A program made the position numbers and the translations under genes. A stretch of DNA of 64,000 nucleotides from contig NZ_LRRU01000004.1 of the NCBI RefSeq assembly GCF_001641615.1, positions 248,001 through 312,000 on the forward strand, written 5' to 3'. The DNA is from Pseudoalteromonas gelatinilytica (GTDB taxonomy: Bacteria; Pseudomonadota; Gammaproteobacteria; Enterobacterales; Alteromonadaceae). How positions within the stretch are numbered: the first letter of the stretch is position 1; each line of letters begins with the position of its first letter. This document shows, piece by piece, positions 45,837 to 54,211 of this stretch. The notes beneath the pieces were generated by a model, which was not told where the DNA came from, did not search any database, and was given only the letters and a program-made list of their open reading frames with translations.

Positions 45837-46649
45837 CTAAAAACGATAATTTATAGTTGCAGTGAATTGCTGCTTGGCAGTTTCTCCCACTAGCGGGCTT
45901 TTTTTGATAGTTGAGTCAAGTTGCTCATACCGCAAGCTCGTAAAAACAGACCACTGCTTATTAAAAACATAAGTCAGGTTTAGCGAGGTGAATGGGTTAA
46001 GGGCTGCACTTGGCTGATATTCATATCTGCCAAACTCAGGGGCGATATTGCCATTAGCTATGCCATACAGGTATTGAGTGTATTTTTTATCTTGCCAATA
46101 AAAACCGAGATCAGCACTTAGCTGTAACCCTAATCCTTGGCCATAAATCGGTAGGTTATAGCGGGCAAGAAACGTAAGTCCATCGGAATGATTCGAAATA
46201 TCTTGCGCTAAACGAACAAAAAGCTGTTTATATTGCAGCTGAGTTCTGAAGGTTAGCTCACCTTTGCCGTCTTTATAGTCAGTGAAAACCTCATCATCCG
46301 ACAACTCATCACTAAAGATTAAACTGCTATCGTAGGTTTCATCTCGGAAACTAAGCCCCATTGACGCTTCAAATTCTGCGCCTTGTAAAAAGGCATATTG
46401 CACTAAGCCATATTTAGGCCCAATGCGCCAGTTGCCTTTTCGGGCGTTGAAGTATGGCAAGACCATGGTTTGAATATCGTAATCTCGCCATGCTGTATCA
46501 ATGGCCAATTGTGCAGCACCGACCTCCATTTGCCATTGCTGTGATTGCTCATCGGCCTTGGCATCATCAACAAATAATGCAGCTAAACAATAAGCTGTGA
46601 TCAACAGATAAGAAAAAAGACTATTTCGCAGAAATTCATGTTTGGTCAT
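45837..46649 (-). CDS. MipA/OmpV-family outer-membrane protein
   Basis: 270 residues with a signal peptide (ending near DDAKA). It follows the MipA/OmpV pattern: an opening MEVGAAQLA, LPYFNARKGNWRIGPKYGL in pieces, paired aromatic strands and a C-terminal NYRF. Members scaffold murein enzymes (MipA) or act as pores. First gene of a two-gene operon with the lipoprotein; divergent from the two-component system, with a palindrome (46714-46743) between. Confidence 0.82.
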   Translation of the reverse strand: MTKHEFLRNSLFSYLLITAYCLAALFVDDAKADEQSQQWQMEVGAAQLAIDTAWRDYDIQTMVLPYFNARKGNWRIGPKYGLVQYAFLQGAEFEASMGLSFRDETYDSSLIFSDELSDDEVFTDYKDGKGELTFRTQLQYKQLFVRLAQDISNHSDGLTFLARYNLPIYGQGLGLQLSADLGFYWQDKKYTQYLYGIANGNIAPEFGRYEYQPSAALNPFTSLNLTYVFNKQWSVFTSLRYEQLDSTIKKSPLVGETAKQQFTATINYRF

Positions 46650-46713
46650 GATAATGTCCCTATATTGGTGTTTTAATGCAGTTTAACGCCTCACCATTAG
46701 GGCTGACTTGCAG

Positions 46714-46743
46714 CAAATGTCACATATTTAATCGTGACATTTG
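46714..46743. promoter_or_regulatory. 10-bp-arm palindrome between MipA operon and two-component genes
   Basis: CAAATGTCAC (46714-46723), 10 bases, GTGACATTTG (46734-46743), with no mismatch and arm centres 20 bp apart. It lies 65 bases before the MipA-type start and about 40 bases before the kinase start: a likely operator for the NarL-type regulator encoded next to it. Confidence 0.6.
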
Positions 46744-46783
46744 TCATATACATAAACGAATAATTGCGGATTAAACTAAGCGT

Positions 46784-47950
46784 ATGAACAAACTCTTGCA
46801 AACGTTGATACATCGAAGCGATTTCATACTCTCAGCTATCACCTGGGGGTTTGTGTTTATTTATACTCTGCACGCTTGGTCGCAAAGAGCAGAATCGGCG
46901 CAGCTAAGTTTTAGTACAATAAATACGTTTTTGATCAGTGTGTTATTTATAAGCTTTTTTGCTTTTTTAATTTATTTTGAGTTTTTCAGATCACGACTTA
47001 AGCACTATCAAACCCGTATTTTGAACTTCACTATCGCTAATGTTGTGCTATTGATGTGGCTATTTAATATTGGCTTTGTTGCAATTCTATTGATCATTTT
47101 CTTAGTTAAATTCAGCGATTACGAGCCAAACAAAGCCAGCCTCTATTTACTCATTTGCCTGCCCTTTTTGATGGCGCTGACGCTTCACTATGGCTTTGAT
47201 AAGCAATTTGTATTGCTCAACGGGTTGGCTTTCACTTTATACAATAGCTTTGCCTATCGCTTTGCTACTCGGCTTATTTCTGAGCGTAAAGCCAAAGAAC
47301 AAGCAGCCCATTTATTACGTGAATTAAAAGCAACTCAAGCACTTTTAAACGACACCGCAACTCGCGATGAACGTATTCGTATTGCCAGAGATTTACATGA
47401 TACCCTTGGCCACCACCTTACAGGACTCAGTATTCACTTAGAAGTCGCCAATCATTGTGCTAACCATGAAGCACCAAAACACATAACTAAAGCACAGCAA
47501 ATTACCCGCTTGTTATTAAATGATGTGCGTGATTCTGTCTCGTCAATGCGAGAAAACCAAACCATTGATTTACATGCATCGCTGAATTCATTGTGCAGCC
47601 ATGTTACAGGCTTAAATGTCACACTCAACTACGATGAAAATATAAAAATAAGTGATACGTTATTAGCACAAACGTTATTTCATACTGTGCAAGAAGCGAT
47701 TACGAATTGTATTAAGCACAGTGATGCGACCGAGCTGTCGGTAAGCTTAGACCTCCAAGCTGATTCAGTGCATCTCACTATTTATGATAACGGCGGCGAA
47801 ATGCCCAAGCTGAACTTAGGCAATGGCTTAACAGGCATGCAAGAGCGCTTAGCTTTAGTGCGAGGGGCAATCGAGTTTGAACAAAATAATAATGGGTTTG
47901 CGATTGCTGCAACGTTACCTCATAAACTTAATCCACATACTTTGGCGTAA
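46784..47950 (+). CDS. NarL-type sensor histidine kinase
   Basis: 388 residues. Five to six membrane segments (about residues 12-165) with no separate sensor domain, then a HisKA_3 dimerisation domain with phospho-acceptor His205 in RIARDLHDTLGHHLTG and a short ATPase domain (about 280-380: QEAITNCIKHSDA, YDNGGEMP, GNGLTGMQERL). This resembles DesK/LiaS-type kinases that sense membrane or envelope state. The partner regulator starts 3 bases after the stop. The divergent MipA/lipoprotein operon is the likely target. Confidence 0.88.
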   Translation: MNKLLQTLIHRSDFILSAITWGFVFIYTLHAWSQRAESAQLSFSTINTFLISVLFISFFAFLIYFEFFRSRLKHYQTRILNFTIANVVLLMWLFNIGFVAILLIIFLVKFSDYEPNKASLYLLICLPFLMALTLHYGFDKQFVLLNGLAFTLYNSFAYRFATRLISERKAKEQAAHLLRELKATQALLNDTATRDERIRIARDLHDTLGHHLTGLSIHLEVANHCANHEAPKHITKAQQITRLLLNDVRDSVSSMRENQTIDLHASLNSLCSHVTGLNVTLNYDENIKISDTLLAQTLFHTVQEAITNCIKHSDATELSVSLDLQADSVHLTIYDNGGEMPKLNLGNGLTGMQERLALVRGAIEFEQNNNGFAIAATLPHKLNPHTLA

Positions 47951-47953
47951 AAA

Positions 47954-48589
47954 ATGATTAGGGTATTACTCGTTGATGACCAAACATTATTAAGAGAAGG
48001 CTTAAAAAGCTTACTCGCCCTTAAAGCAAATATTCAAGTCGTGGCTGAGGCTGACAATGGCCAAACAGCTCTTGAGATGCTCAAGCAACATTCTATTGAT
48101 GTTGTACTCCTTGATATTCGCATGCCTATTCTAGACGGTATTGGCGTACTGAAAAGTATGCAAGCACAACAGCTGAGGCAACCAGTACTGGTACTCACGA
48201 CCTTTGATGATAGTGAACAAGTGCTAGAATGTATTCGCTATGGTGCTAAAGGTTATGCGTTAAAAGATATTAATTTAGAGCGCTTGGTCAGCGCCATCGA
48301 AACACTTGCTAAAGGTGGCTCAGCGCTAGCTCCTGCGATCACCGAGCGAATTTTGAATAAGCCCACTAAAACAACCGATACTTCTTTAGCAACTCCTGAT
48401 AAATTAAGTAAAAGCGAGCTTAGAGTGCTCAATTTAATCGCTGCAGGCTATTCAAATAGTGAAATCGCCGAGGCACTTTATAAGTCTGAAGGGACTATCC
48501 GTAATCAAGTGTCTTTTATTCTCAGAAAGCTAGATGTACGTGATAGAACCCGTGCAGCATTAAAAGCAATTGATCTAGGCTTGATATAA
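47954..48589 (+). CDS. LuxR/NarL-family response regulator
   Basis: 211 residues: receiver domain (1-120) with phospho-acceptor Asp54 in LLDIRMP, and a C-terminal LuxR helix-turn-helix (about 145-205: LSKSELRVLNLIAAGYSNSEIAEAL in pieces, EGTIRNQVSFILRKLDVRDRT). It starts 3 bases after the kinase gene and is almost certainly its partner. The palindrome at 46714-46743 is its best candidate binding site. Confidence 0.92.
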   Translation: MIRVLLVDDQTLLREGLKSLLALKANIQVVAEADNGQTALEMLKQHSIDVVLLDIRMPILDGIGVLKSMQAQQLRQPVLVLTTFDDSEQVLECIRYGAKGYALKDINLERLVSAIETLAKGGSALAPAITERILNKPTKTTDTSLATPDKLSKSELRVLNLIAAGYSNSEIAEALYKSEGTIRNQVSFILRKLDVRDRTRAALKAIDLGLI

Positions 48590-48678
48590 TTGCAAATCAT
48601 TTTTAATCTCATTAAGCTTTTATCATACAAGTAAATCGCTTAAACTAAGGCTTAATTTTATTTCAAGAAGCAACCGCT

Positions 48679-49149
48679 ATGTTCCTAAAATCAAAAACAT
48701 TTATTGCATTTTCATTGGCGCTTTTAAGCTTTAGCCAACACGCCTTTAGCTTACAATTTGGCAATCCAGTCGACAGTGACAAACTCATTAAAATTTCGAC
48801 GGTTATGGCCTCACCAGACGATTACCTTGCAAGTCCAATTACTGTGGAAGGGACTATCACTGGGGTTTGCGAAAAACGTGGTTGCTGGATGACGCTTGCA
48901 TCTGACAAACGCTTTGAAAACTTACGTATCAAAGTTGAAGATGGCGACATGGTATTCCCGATGACGGCTAAAGGAAGTAAAGCTATCGTAACTGGTAAGC
49001 TCGATAAAATTCAGCTTAGCCTTGGCCGCACTAAAGCGCTACTTGCTCACAAAGCGCAGCAAGCCGGCGAAAGTTTTGATGCAAACTCAGTGACTGAAGC
49101 AATGGCTATTTATCAGCTCGTACCGAGCGGAGTTGAAATCATTGAGTAA
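48679..49149 (+). CDS. DUF4920 periplasmic protein
   Basis: 156 residues with a signal peptide (ending HAFS). The DUF4920 core has ITVEGTITGVCEKRGCWMTL, with the Cys pair CxxxGCW that may bind metal or form a disulfide, and a SKAIVTGKL strand. Function unknown. The stop overlaps the start of the PepSY-type gene, so the two are co-expressed. Confidence 0.82.
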   Translation: MFLKSKTFIAFSLALLSFSQHAFSLQFGNPVDSDKLIKISTVMASPDDYLASPITVEGTITGVCEKRGCWMTLASDKRFENLRIKVEDGDMVFPMTAKGSKAIVTGKLDKIQLSLGRTKALLAHKAQQAGESFDANSVTEAMAIYQLVPSGVEIIE

Positions 49150-49711
49150 TAAATCAAGTATCAACTGGTTTAAGTTAAACAGAAACTTACACCGCGATAT
49201 TGGTTACTTTTGTGTTGGTTTAGTAATTATCTTTGCGGTTTCTGGCATTGCAGTGAACCACAAAGATGATTGGAACCCAAACTACAAAGTAAGCCACCAG
49301 CAAATCAGTGTGAGCGGTGAAACTTGGCAATTAGATAATGACGAGTTGCTGATTGAGCAAATTATCTCTCATGCTGATGTAAGCGAGCCGGTAAAGGCCT
49401 CTTATTGGGTGTCGCCGCAAGAGTTTAAGGTGTTTTTAAAAAACGGTAACAACCTCAGCCTTAAACTCAATCAAGATATCATAAACTATGAAGCCATTGA
49501 GCCTCGTCATGTATTTCAAGCATTTAACCGCTTACACTTGAACGAGACAAACGCTTCGTGGGTAATTTTTTCTGATATTTTTGCTGGGCTGCTGCTGTTT
49601 TTAGCAATCAGCGGCTTGTTTATGATCAAAGGTAAAAATAGCCCATGGGGCAGCCGCTCTGTATTAGTCATTAGCGGTATGCTACTCCCCGCTGCTTATG
49701 TGTTTTTATAA
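49142..49711 (+). CDS. PepSY-associated membrane protein
   Basis: 189 residues starting at a TTG (49142) set by GCGGAG at 49128-49132; it overlaps the upstream gene by 8 bases. Two membrane segments (about 20-38 and 138-158) bracket a periplasmic part. The start WFKLNRNLHRDIGYFCVG and the IFAVSGIAVNH helix match PepSY_TM-type proteins found with iron or haem/copper uptake functions. The DUF4920 partner suggests a small periplasm-membrane redox or metal module; that is inference. Confidence 0.75.
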   Translation: MSNKSSINWFKLNRNLHRDIGYFCVGLVIIFAVSGIAVNHKDDWNPNYKVSHQQISVSGETWQLDNDELLIEQIISHADVSEPVKASYWVSPQEFKVFLKNGNNLSLKLNQDIINYEAIEPRHVFQAFNRLHLNETNASWVIFSDIFAGLLLFLAISGLFMIKGKNSPWGSRSVLVISGMLLPAAYVFL

Positions 49712-49725
49712 GCTAAAGTTTCCTG

Positions 49726-49762
49726 TTGCCATTCTCGTAAAGAGCAATGGCAAGATTATTTT
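49726..49762 (+). terminator. Terminator after PepSY-type gene
   Basis: TTGCCATT (49726-49733) pairs with AATGGCAA (49746-49753), extended by CTC/GAG inside, and is followed by a T-rich stretch. Confidence 0.7.
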
Positions 49763-50118
49763 CATTTAATTTAATCCTCACCCACTTTGTAACCCAGCTT
49801 TTTTAAAATAACTATTCGCAGAATCCTCACTTTGCTTACGCATTTTATAGCAGCTCAAAGTGTGTTTACTTAGCGATTAAAACCTCTCACCTACCTATTA
49901 TAGTTTTCTTAAATGATGGCTTTATTGCTTTTATTTGTGCTCATTTTCATCGAAAAAGTAAAACAACGCTGCCAATTAGAACCTAAAAAAGGGATTAATT
50001 TAGTTATAATCTTTGATCTGATTACAATTATTTATTACTAGATAAAATAAAAAACAAAACACCTTCAACCTACAAAAGGTAATTAAATTGTAAATTAAAT
50101 TAATGATTTATCATTATT

Positions 50119-50137
50119 GATATTGAGAATCACTATC
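50119..50137 (+). promoter_or_regulatory. Fur box upstream of bibA
   Basis: GATATTGAGAATCACTATC matches 16 of 19 positions of the classical Fur consensus. Its 15-base core (50124-50138, TGAGAAT-C-ACTATCA) is palindromic at 12 of 14 consensus positions. It lies about 40 bases before the bibA start, so iron repression of the operon is expected. Confidence 0.85.
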
Positions 50138-50178
50138 ATTACGATCCCGATTCAAATTAACTGAGAAGGAATTGAGTC

Positions 50179-51723
50179 GTGAATCAATTAGCCCCCGTGC
50201 TTAATACTCATTCATCAATAAATGTTGATGAACAACCCCAAGCATTTATTTTTAACGAAAATAATTTGCTCAAATATGAGATGGCTTCAATGCAAACACT
50301 GTCGCTTATCCATCAAGCACTGCGTTCAGCAAAACAAGTTCATTCTGGTGTCTGTCATAAGGAGCTGAGTAAACTAATTGCCAGTATTGAACTAAATCAA
50401 CCTCTCAATAACGTTGAGCAAGCGCTAGGCGAAGTAAAATCTCTATATTTAGATCATGCAGTCTACTTTCATCATCCAAAATATGTTGCCCACCTAAACT
50501 GCCCCGTTGCTTACCCTGCGGTAATAGCCGAACAGTTATTAACTGCTATAAATTCTTCGTTAGACACTTGGGACCAAAGTGCTGGCGGGACGCTCATTGA
50601 GCAAAAGTTAATTGACTGGAGTATCGAACGCATTGGCTTAAGTGCTACTGCCGATGGCATATTCACAAGTGGCGGCAGTCAATCTAATTTAATGGCGCTG
50701 TTACTTGCTAGAGACCATGCTGCAGAGCGCTTGTCTGGACACCTTATTCGCGATTTTGGTTTAAGTCCTGATGCCCATCGCTACCGTATTTTTTGCTCTG
50801 AAATCAGCCATTTTAGTATTCAAAAGTCAGCCGCTTTACTGGGCCTTGGCTACAACGCGGTTGTTCCGGTTACAGTTGATAAAGAATTTAAAATGGACCT
50901 AACCGCACTTGATACAGCTATTAATGAGTGTAAAGCACAAGGCAATATTCCTATAGCGCTTGTTGCTACTGCAGGCACAACTGACTTTGGTTCAATAGAC
51001 CCTATAGATAAGCTAAAAGCGCGGTGCAAAGCTGATAATTTATGGCTTCATGTCGATGCCGCTTATGGCTGTGGACTACTTGCCGCAGACGATCACCGCC
51101 ACTTACTCAATGGCATTGAACAGGCTGACTCGGTGACGTTAGATTACCACAAATCATTCTTACAACCTGTCAGTAGCAGTGCATTTATTGTTGCTAATAA
51201 AAAACAATTTAAACATTTAACTCATCATGCTGATTATTTAAATCCATTTAACGACAACCCACAAGCAGCGCCAAACCTTGTTGATAAAAGCATTCAAACG
51301 ACTCGCCGTTTTGATGCCTTAAAACTTTGGCTAACTTTACGCATTATGGGCCACGAACAGATTGGCAAAGTGTTTTCTTCTGTCATGGCATTAGCCCGTA
51401 GTAGTTATGTGGCACTCAAACAAGACCCTGAATTTGAGCTAATTCACCAACCTGAACTGAGCACTTTAGTGTTTCGCTTTAACGATAAAAACCTCAGTGA
51501 TGAGCAATTAAACCTGCTTAATTATCAAATTAAAGATGAGCTATTCAAACAAGGTGAGTGTGCCATTGCTCGCACCAAATTTAGAGGTATCAACTACTTA
51601 AAGTTCACGCTACTTAATCCAAACACACAGATTGAAGACATTAAAAGTATTGCAGCTGATATTAAAGCCTGCGCCTACAGCATCAAGGCACGCCTAAAAG
51701 TTGAGGATACTAGCCATGAATAA
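50179..51723 (+). CDS. bibA: PLP-dependent lysine decarboxylase of bisucaberin-type pathway
   Basis: 514 residues; a GTG start at 50179 is set by AAGGA (50166-50170), 8 bases upstream. It is a group II PLP decarboxylase of the DesA/diaminobutyrate-decarboxylase type: TSGGSQSNLMAL near residue 162, HVDAAYGCGLL near 291, and the cofactor lysine Lys325 in DYHKSFLQP. In the hydroxamate pathway it should turn lysine into cadaverine (ornithine to putrescine is the alternative and would give putrebactin-type products). It is the first gene of a five-gene iron-regulated operon, followed with an 8-base overlap by the monooxygenase. Confidence 0.85.
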   Translation: MNQLAPVLNTHSSINVDEQPQAFIFNENNLLKYEMASMQTLSLIHQALRSAKQVHSGVCHKELSKLIASIELNQPLNNVEQALGEVKSLYLDHAVYFHHPKYVAHLNCPVAYPAVIAEQLLTAINSSLDTWDQSAGGTLIEQKLIDWSIERIGLSATADGIFTSGGSQSNLMALLLARDHAAERLSGHLIRDFGLSPDAHRYRIFCSEISHFSIQKSAALLGLGYNAVVPVTVDKEFKMDLTALDTAINECKAQGNIPIALVATAGTTDFGSIDPIDKLKARCKADNLWLHVDAAYGCGLLAADDHRHLLNGIEQADSVTLDYHKSFLQPVSSSAFIVANKKQFKHLTHHADYLNPFNDNPQAAPNLVDKSIQTTRRFDALKLWLTLRIMGHEQIGKVFSSVMALARSSYVALKQDPEFELIHQPELSTLVFRFNDKNLSDEQLNLLNYQIKDELFKQGECAIARTKFRGINYLKFTLLNPNTQIEDIKSIAADIKACAYSIKARLKVEDTSHE

Positions 51724-53008
51724 AGTGTACGATTTAATTGCCGTGGGTCTTGGTCCGTTCAACCTCAGTTTGGCATGTTTAGCTGAACCAATTGAAACAC
51801 TTGATTCGCTATTTTTAGAGCAACGTGATGAATTTAATTGGCATCCTGGGCTTATGCTCGATGGTGTTACGTTACAAACACCGTTTATGTCGGATTTAGT
51901 TACATTGGCAGATCCAACCAATCCATACAGCTTTTTAAACTATGCGAAACAACAAGGTAAGCTGTATCAGTTTTATATTCGAGAAAGTTTCTTTTTACTG
52001 CGCGAGCAATACAACCAGTATTGCCAGTGGGCAGCAAGCCAATTAAGTAACATACAGTTTGGCCATAAAGTCATTCATAGCCAGTTTGATCAAACAAAGC
52101 AGCTCTATGTACTCACTGTTGAATCTGCAAAGCAAACAAAAACGCTTTATTGTCGTCACTTGGTACTGGGCACAGGTCCCTCACCTTATTACCCACCCGC
52201 TGTTCAGGCTGAAGATACACAGCTCTGCCATGCCACAGAATATCTGTTTAAACGGGATGAATTAGTAAATAGCAAGAGCATCACTGTGATTGGCTCAGGG
52301 CAAAGTGCTGCTGAAGTATTTTATGATTTGTTGTGTGACATTAAACAGCATAACTACCAACTCAATTGGGTAACGCGAGCGCCGCGTTTCTTTCCTCTTG
52401 AGTACACGAAACTCACGCTAGAAATGACCTCTCCTGAGTATGTTGATTACTTTTATAACCTAGAACAGACAACCAAACAGGAGTTACTAGCCAAGCAACG
52501 TAATTTATACAAAGGCATCAACTCAGAGTTAATTAATCAGATTTATGATCAGCTCTATCAACTTGATATTCAAGGTGTGAACCGCGCAAGGTTACTAACC
52601 AACAGCGAGCTCATTAAAAAACAAGGCAGTAAGTTAGTTTTTAGACACAGTGAACAACAGGCTGAATTTAGCTTACATAGTAATCAGGTCATTATGGCAA
52701 CAGGCTTTAGTTATCAGTTACCCGATTTTCTAAGTGGCTTAATGAGCGAAATAAATTGGCTAGATAACGGGTGTTTTGCTGTTGAACGAAATTATAGTAT
52801 CGACAAGCTACAAAGGCTGTTTGTACAAAATGCTGAGCTGCACAGTCATGGTTTTGTAACGCCAGATCTAGGCATGGCCTGCTATCGAAACAGCCATATT
52901 TTGCGCTCTGTTTTAGGTTATGCCCCCTACCCTGTTGAAACGCAAATTGCCTTTCAAGAGTTTGGTTTACCCGATGTTATCAACGAAAAACAGAAGCAAA
53001 TAGCATGA
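51716..53008 (+). CDS. bibB: Flavin-dependent diamine N-monooxygenase
   Basis: 430 residues; ATG 51716 is chosen over an in-frame start 15 bases earlier because GAGG is at 51703-51706. It belongs to the IucD/PvdA/SidA family: FAD site GLGPFNLSLA near residue 10, NADPH site GSGQSAAEVFYDL near 196, and the ATGFSY-type motif near 340. It should hydroxylate one amine of cadaverine to give N-hydroxycadaverine. Overlaps of 8 and 4 bases with its neighbours show tight coupling. Confidence 0.88.
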   Translation: MNKVYDLIAVGLGPFNLSLACLAEPIETLDSLFLEQRDEFNWHPGLMLDGVTLQTPFMSDLVTLADPTNPYSFLNYAKQQGKLYQFYIRESFFLLREQYNQYCQWAASQLSNIQFGHKVIHSQFDQTKQLYVLTVESAKQTKTLYCRHLVLGTGPSPYYPPAVQAEDTQLCHATEYLFKRDELVNSKSITVIGSGQSAAEVFYDLLCDIKQHNYQLNWVTRAPRFFPLEYTKLTLEMTSPEYVDYFYNLEQTTKQELLAKQRNLYKGINSELINQIYDQLYQLDIQGVNRARLLTNSELIKKQGSKLVFRHSEQQAEFSLHSNQVIMATGFSYQLPDFLSGLMSEINWLDNGCFAVERNYSIDKLQRLFVQNAELHSHGFVTPDLGMACYRNSHILRSVLGYAPYPVETQIAFQEFGLPDVINEKQKQIA

Positions 53009-54192
53009 AACAACCCGCATTAAAGTCAAGCTTGGTGCTGCTGACGATTATATCTGTTGTTTGCGACACCATGATTTTGCCCTTTTACCCGCAGTTTTTT
53101 AGTGCCCAATTTGGTTTGCAATCAAGTAATCACATTGGTGCCTATATTGCTGTTTGCTGCATCACCGTGATGTGTGCTTTCCCTGTATGGGCGAAAATAG
53201 CGCAGCACGTGCACGAACTGTATTTGTGGGTGATCACCCAAATAATGGCAGGGCTATTGGGTGTTGCGTGCTTTTACAGCGACAACGTGTGGAGCTTTTG
53301 GCTGTTATCACAGCTCATGCTGGTATTTAAAGCAAGTTACCTGCTTATTTATCCCTTTGTTCTAAGTATCGAAGAAAAACAACAGCACCTCGGTGTGGTT
53401 GCTTTATTTAGCGTGCTTTTACACTTTGGTGGTATTGGCGGTGCTTTATTAGGTGGCTTGATCATTCAAAGTATTGAGCCGCGCTTTTTATATTTAGTGA
53501 TGGCTGCGGGTGACTGCTTACAGGTTATGCTCTGCTTGTATTTAATTTACTTATTAAAAGTAAGCTACAAGCCACGCGAATTAACCGCATCATCAGTAAA
53601 ACGACAGCGCTTCCCTGGCTACATTATTCGCTTAGGGGTTATATCTATGGGCGTGTACTTCAGCATGTTCTTAGCAACGCCATACTTTACGCTACTTTGG
53701 CAACAAGTAAGTGATTTCAGCAATGCACTTTTAGCTGGCGCTGTGTTTGCTATCCCTGCTTGGGTTGCACTTGTCATTTTGATTACAACCAAAAACAAGG
53801 CTGCAACCAATAAGCACAGTAAAACAATTGCTTATGCACTTATGTTAAGCAGTATCGGCCTATTTATACAACTTAGTTCACACTGGCAATGGCTTGTGTT
53901 CGGCCGTGTTGTATTTGCTATTGGGCTATTTTTACTAACCGTGCGTCTACAAGTCATGTTGTTTGCAATGAGCGAACCACGTTTTTACTCAAGCGACTTT
54001 GCCAAGCTTCATTTTATGCAAAATATCGGTGTCATCTGCGCCTCATTTTTAGCGGGAGATTTAGTATCTCGCTTTGAACTTAACACCCCATTACTGACGG
54101 GTTCTGTCGGCTTTGCCATCACTTTATGTTTGTTTTATCTGCTTTTTTTACGCAACAAACATACCTCAACAGACCCTATTCACAGTTATTAA
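53005..54192 (+). CDS. MFS exporter of the siderophore operon
   Basis: 395 residues, 12 predicted membrane segments, starting within the bibB stop (ATGA). It lacks a clear drug-antiporter motif but keeps the first-segment acidic residue (SVVCDTMILPFYP). Given its place between bibB and bibC, export of the finished siderophore is the likely role, as for EntS-like transporters. Import of the loaded siderophore by this protein is an alternative that cannot be excluded. Confidence 0.82.
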   Translation: MKQPALKSSLVLLTIISVVCDTMILPFYPQFFSAQFGLQSSNHIGAYIAVCCITVMCAFPVWAKIAQHVHELYLWVITQIMAGLLGVACFYSDNVWSFWLLSQLMLVFKASYLLIYPFVLSIEEKQQHLGVVALFSVLLHFGGIGGALLGGLIIQSIEPRFLYLVMAAGDCLQVMLCLYLIYLLKVSYKPRELTASSVKRQRFPGYIIRLGVISMGVYFSMFLATPYFTLLWQQVSDFSNALLAGAVFAIPAWVALVILITTKNKAATNKHSKTIAYALMLSSIGLFIQLSSHWQWLVFGRVVFAIGLFLLTVRLQVMLFAMSEPRFYSSDFAKLHFMQNIGVICASFLAGDLVSRFELNTPLLTGSVGFAITLCLFYLLFLRNKHTSTDPIHSY

Positions 54193-54211
54193 TTTTTAAG
54201 AGAACACGATT

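Larger units (their letters stand above)
49712..50178. other. 467-base gap before the siderophore operon
   Basis: No gene is seen. It contains a terminator hairpin at its left end, an AT-rich middle and the Fur box (50119-50137), with the promoter of the bib operon expected around that box. Confidence 0.7.
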
